Positions 13,869-16,541 of a stretch of 16,541 nt of DNA are shown piece by piece (the stretch's first letter is position 1; every line of letters starts with the position of its first letter). The notes beneath the pieces are model-generated. The model searched no databases and was not told the origin of the DNA. It worked only from the letters and a program-made list of their open reading frames with translations. This DNA is from an uncultured Alphaproteobacteria bacterium. Lineage in GTDB: Bacteria > Pseudomonadota > Alphaproteobacteria > Sneathiellales > Sneathiellaceae. The position numbers and the translations under genes are program-made. The stretch covers positions 1-16,541 of the forward strand of contig CALEMG010000348.1 of the NCBI GenBank assembly GCA_937910835.1. Reading direction: 5' to 3'.

Positions 13869-15293
13869 TCATTTGACTTGTTGGAGCGAAGATTCTGCAG
13901 CTTTGTTTGCTGACTTGGCTTCGACGCTGTTATTCATTAGGTCACGCCACCGGCGCCAGAAGACGCGCATTTGTTTTTCGTCAGTATTTGACGGTTCCGC
14001 TTTAAGCATGCCCTTAGAAATATCATTCCATTCCATGCCTATCTGATTTCGGTAACCGGCTTGGCACATCTCCAGCATTTCAACATCGTCAGGTGATGCG
14101 AAGCCAGCTGGACCAAGGAATTCTAAAAAGCTACGGAGCCGACGATCACGGGAAGTCGCACTTTCGCCGATCGGCGCTAGGGCCCAAGCGTTTACTTCCA
14201 TTCGATCTGGGCGTATCGGGTAAAATGTGCGAACGGTAATCGCCATAATGTCGTTAATAACTAGATTTGGAAAAATAAGGGTATTGCGATCTCCATTAAT
14301 GACGAGCTCCGCACGGCGCCGGCCAAGACGATCGATCACGCTCTGCGCAATCTCGGCAACCTCTTGTTTGGCTTCTTCTCCCCAACCCGGCACCCAGCGG
14401 GCGCAGGGGCGTCCCCATGGCGCGGACCCTATTGAGGAGATTACGGCATGGCCGTTGCCAAGATCGCGTACGCGGTTGAAATCATTGTCGTAGCCGTTAT
14501 CATCCCCATCAGGTAGTTTGTTGTCGCGGTTTGCACCTGTAGAGCTAGCCATACGCTGCGCATTCTCTGAAGCCCCATCTCGAGATTGGACGTAATCGAG
14601 ATATGTTGAATGTGTAGTGGCAGCGTGATAACCATCAGCGCTGTTTTCTTGCAGCAGTTTCCAGTTTGCGTTGACTGAGTATTCTTGGGTGCCGCCGACA
14701 ATTTCCATGCCTTCCGCACCTTGTTCAGAAACTAAATCGAGTACTGACTTAGCGTCTGCCAAATAATCAACCAACGGCATCGCATTCGCATCGAAATTGA
14801 TGAACACAAAACCACGATACTCGGAAACATTCGGAACCTCGGCCAAGTTAAGCTGACCGCTTTCAATTAGGCATTCAGACATTGAAGCCTTGTCAGGCAC
14901 ATCAATGAGCTTACCTTCGTCTGAATAGACCCAGCCGTGATAAGGGCATTGAAATGATCGGCGCCGTCCTTGTTTTTCCCAACACACTAATGCACCGCGA
15001 TGCGAACAAGTGTTAAACATGACGCGTACTTTACCGGTACGATCCCGATTGAAGATTAACGGACGGCCGCCGACATCGCGCCGGACAAATGAACTGGGTT
15101 TTGGAATCTCCGACACGTGGCCGACATAGAGCCAGCAATGGTCAAAGATCACACGCCGCTCGACTTCAAGGACGTCATCGTCTGTAAATACCCGACGATG
15201 AACCTTGAAGGCGCCGCCCGCGTTATCTTCTTGGACGGCTTCACGCAACAAGTGGTGTAATTCAGATTGGCGAAGAGAAGGCGCTCGTAACAT
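13869..15293 (-). CDS. Rieske non-heme iron ring-hydroxylating oxygenase, alpha subunit
   Basis: A 474-residue catalytic subunit of typical length. The [2Fe-2S] Rieske site is C96, H98, C116 and H119 (CSHRG ... CPYHGW). The mononuclear iron site is D220, H223 and H228 (NSADGYHAATTH), with the third ligand probably D402 or D403 (SPDDVEML). D220 next to H223 fits the electron bridge between neighbouring subunits. The N-terminal stretch VERRVIFDHCWLYVGHVSEIP is normal for the family. The enzyme inserts both atoms of O2 into an aromatic ring, or hydroxylates or demethylates it, using electrons from a ferredoxin and reductase, neither of which is encoded in this window. No beta subunit is adjacent. 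Start ATG at 15291-15293 with a GGAG Shine-Dalgarno about 7 bases upstream. Second gene of the minus-strand operon. Confidence 0.95.
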   Translation of the reverse strand: MLRAPSLRQSELHHLLREAVQEDNAGGAFKVHRRVFTDDDVLEVERRVIFDHCWLYVGHVSEIPKPSSFVRRDVGGRPLIFNRDRTGKVRVMFNTCSHRGALVCWEKQGRRRSFQCPYHGWVYSDEGKLIDVPDKASMSECLIESGQLNLAEVPNVSEYRGFVFINFDANAMPLVDYLADAKSVLDLVSEQGAEGMEIVGGTQEYSVNANWKLLQENSADGYHAATTHSTYLDYVQSRDGASENAQRMASSTGANRDNKLPDGDDNGYDNDFNRVRDLGNGHAVISSIGSAPWGRPCARWVPGWGEEAKQEVAEIAQSVIDRLGRRRAELVINGDRNTLIFPNLVINDIMAITVRTFYPIRPDRMEVNAWALAPIGESATSRDRRLRSFLEFLGPAGFASPDDVEMLEMCQAGYRNQIGMEWNDISKGMLKAEPSNTDEKQMRVFWRRWRDLMNNSVEAKSANKAAESSLQQVK

Positions 15294-15328
15294 TTTAGTC
15301 TCCGATGCTTTTTTTATTATCGATGATC

Positions 15329-16168
15329 CTAGTTCCCAGATTTCAGGAATCGTGAAACAAGAACATTGAACTCGTCAGCTTTCTCCCATTGCGCCCAATG
15401 GCCGCAATTCGGGAAAACATGCAAAGAGGCATTCGGCATGGTTTTTAAGAAAATAAATGCAGAATCTAGCGGTACTACCCGATCTTCACGACCCCAGATA
15501 AGCAAGGTTTTATGCGTCAATTCGTGGAGAGCTTCGCGCCATACTTCCTTACTTGGATGACCCCGGCGACCCAGAGGCGGGTTAGCCATAGTTTGAGGTT
15601 GTGTCGCAGCTTTCATGCGTTCTTCCAGAAGCTCGTCTGTGATCTCTGACGGATCAAATACCAGAAGGTCAATAACTCGCCTCAATTTCTCCATCGTCGG
15701 TCCGTCACCGTCGTAAAATTTTAACATACGATTTAGGCCCTCTGTGGGCATCGGTGTGAACATTGGAAGGCCGCCACCTGTGCCCATCAGTACTAGTCGA
15801 TCAACGCGCGAGGGCGCTTTTATGGCAACCTTGAGGGATGTTCCGCCACCAAGTGAATTTCCAATAAAGCTAGCCTTATCGATCTTGAGCTCATCCATAA
15901 ACTCGAGAACTGAATTAGAAATTGCGTCATACAGACCGTTTTCGCCAATGGTGTTGTCTGATTTGCCATAGCCAGGAAGGTCAATGACATAGACTGTAAA
16001 ATGCTCAGCTAAGACTTCGGCATTTCGGCGGTAATAGCGTATACCTGTGGCACCAGGGCCTCCACCATGTATCATGATTACGGGGTCGCCTGCACCAAAT
16101 TTATAATAGTGTAACTGCGCCCCCGTTTTGCCCGTGAAGTGACTTTCTAAAGAATTTACGTCGACCAC
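15329..16168 (-). CDS. Alpha/beta hydrolase of the meta-cleavage-product (C-C bond) hydrolase family
   Basis: A 279-residue hydrolase of the MhpC/BphD/CmtE group, which splits 2-hydroxy-6-oxo-dienoates from meta-cleavage into a 2-hydroxydienoate and an acid. The catalytic triad is S105 (GNSLGG), D229 (WGREDRVVPLD) and H257 (CGHWAQWE). The oxyanion region IHGGGPGATG (33-42) and the GHWAQWEKADEFN tail are nearly diagnostic of the group. It is the first gene of the catabolic operon, facing the GntR gene. The start is GTG at 16166-16168, with AGGAGAG centred about 9 bases upstream; this is the only start with a good Shine-Dalgarno. Other alpha/beta hydrolase activities are possible, but the operon holds a Rieske oxygenase, ring-cleaving enzyme and decarboxylase, which supports the C-C hydrolase role. 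Confidence 0.92.
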   Translation of the reverse strand: MVDVNSLESHFTGKTGAQLHYYKFGAGDPVIMIHGGGPGATGIRYYRRNAEVLAEHFTVYVIDLPGYGKSDNTIGENGLYDAISNSVLEFMDELKIDKASFIGNSLGGGTSLKVAIKAPSRVDRLVLMGTGGGLPMFTPMPTEGLNRMLKFYDGDGPTMEKLRRVIDLLVFDPSEITDELLEERMKAATQPQTMANPPLGRRGHPSKEVWREALHELTHKTLLIWGREDRVVPLDSAFIFLKTMPNASLHVFPNCGHWAQWEKADEFNVLVSRFLKSGN

Positions 16169-16439
16169 AAATGCTCTCCTGCTGTTTTGAAAAAGTAAAT
16201 TTTTTCTTCGTTAGGACGGCACAATAATATAATGGTCTATCCATTGCAATAGTATATTATCAGTCCAATTTTCTGTCACCGGAGATTGAGATAAATTGCG
16301 GCATATTATCGCAGATTGATCTTTTAGCTGACAGTATTGCGCGGAATTGCTATAACCCATCTATGAATTGGCCATTTATTGGTCAGTCCATGGGATTGAT
16401 AGGAGGCTGTTTCTTAAAGCACAGAAAGAAAGTCAACGT
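16169..16439. promoter_or_regulatory. Divergent promoter region with two candidate GntR operators
   Basis: A 271-bp AT-rich gap between the catabolic operon and the gntR gene. TGGTCTATCCA (16233-16243) and TGGTCAGTCCA (16380-16390) share TGGTCNNTCCA, close to the TGGTNNNACCA form bound by FadR-subfamily GntR proteins. The first sits about 65 bases before the hydrolase start, within the arms AATGG/CCATT and the wider dyad ATAATATA (16224-16231) / TATATTAT (16253-16260). The second is about 50 bases before the gntR ATG, suited to autorepression. CAGTCCA also recurs at 16261-16267 as a possible half-site. Confidence 0.55.
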
Positions 16440-16541
16440 ATGAGTGAAGAGCGCGCGCTAGATTTTGGTCCGATTCAGCCGAAACGAATTTTTGAGGAGA
16501 TTTGCGATCGAGTTCGTGGTCAAATCGCGAATGGAAAATTG
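16440..16541 (+). CDS. GntR-family transcriptional regulator, N-terminal fragment
   Basis: Truncated by the window end after 34 codons (MSEERALDFGPIQPKRIFEE, then ICDRVRGQIANGKL). The pattern PKRIFEEICDRVRGQIANGKL is the first helix of the GntR winged helix-turn-helix, which normally continues with xPGDRLPxERELA. FadR, HutC and other subfamilies are distinguished by the missing C-terminal domain. The start is ATG at 16440; upstream AGAAAG is a poor Shine-Dalgarno, so a start slightly elsewhere is possible. The divergent arrangement suggests that it represses the aromatic-degradation operon and itself, with a pathway intermediate as inducer. Confidence 0.85.
   Translation, partial: MSEERALDFGPIQPKRIFEEICDRVRGQIANGKL

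Noticed and set aside
1..16541. CRISPR array, tRNA or rRNA genes
   Set aside because: No regularly spaced direct repeats and no cloverleaf or rRNA-like segments were noticed on either strand.

Overview
The window looks like accessory or catabolic DNA from a Gram-negative proteobacterium, most likely an alphaproteobacterium. The reasons are a ribose-class ABC importer, an ECF sigma/anti-sigma pair beside a COG4315-type exported protein, and a Rieske/meta-cleavage catabolic operon. The taxonomic call is inference from gene content. Base composition is uneven: the left importer genes look more GC-rich than the rest, and 6181-6699 and 7612-7707 are clearly AT-rich.

Region 1 (1-5010, + strand) is a ribose-type ABC importer operon. 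It holds the tail of a periplasmic binding protein, a hairpin spacer, a permease fused in one reading frame to a six-bladed SMP-30/strictosidine-synthase-like propeller, a second propeller gene broken by two in-frame stops, and a double-domain ATPase. The simplest reading is uptake of a small sugar-like or lactone-like ligand coupled to its hydrolysis on the cytoplasmic face.

Region 2 (about 5041-10732) is bounded by an 18-bp imperfect inverted repeat (17/18 identical). It also contains two transposon-end-like fragments that share 68 bp in opposite orientation, one of them a compact 108-bp MITE-like unit. Between these lie a TauD-type dioxygenase, a non-coding stretch with a possible gene remnant, divergent phzF-like and lysR genes, and a module of exported COG4315-like protein, ECF sigma factor and membrane anti-sigma factor. 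This block may be an insertion between regions 1 and 3. No transposase gene is visible.

Region 3 (10806-16541) is a five-gene minus-strand operon, in transcription order: meta-cleavage C-C hydrolase, Rieske oxygenase alpha subunit, ACMSD-like decarboxylase, LigB-like extradiol dioxygenase, SDR dehydrogenase. It is divergent from a GntR-family regulator cut by the window end. The enzymes fit one route: dihydroxylation of an aromatic carboxylate, dehydrogenation to a catechol, meta-cleavage, decarboxylation and C-C hydrolysis, parallel in logic to p-cumate degradation but built from different families for ring cleavage and decarboxylation. Two copies of TGGTCNNTCCA in the divergent promoter are good candidates for GntR operators. 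The LigB-like enzyme has Gln where LigB has its second iron-binding His.
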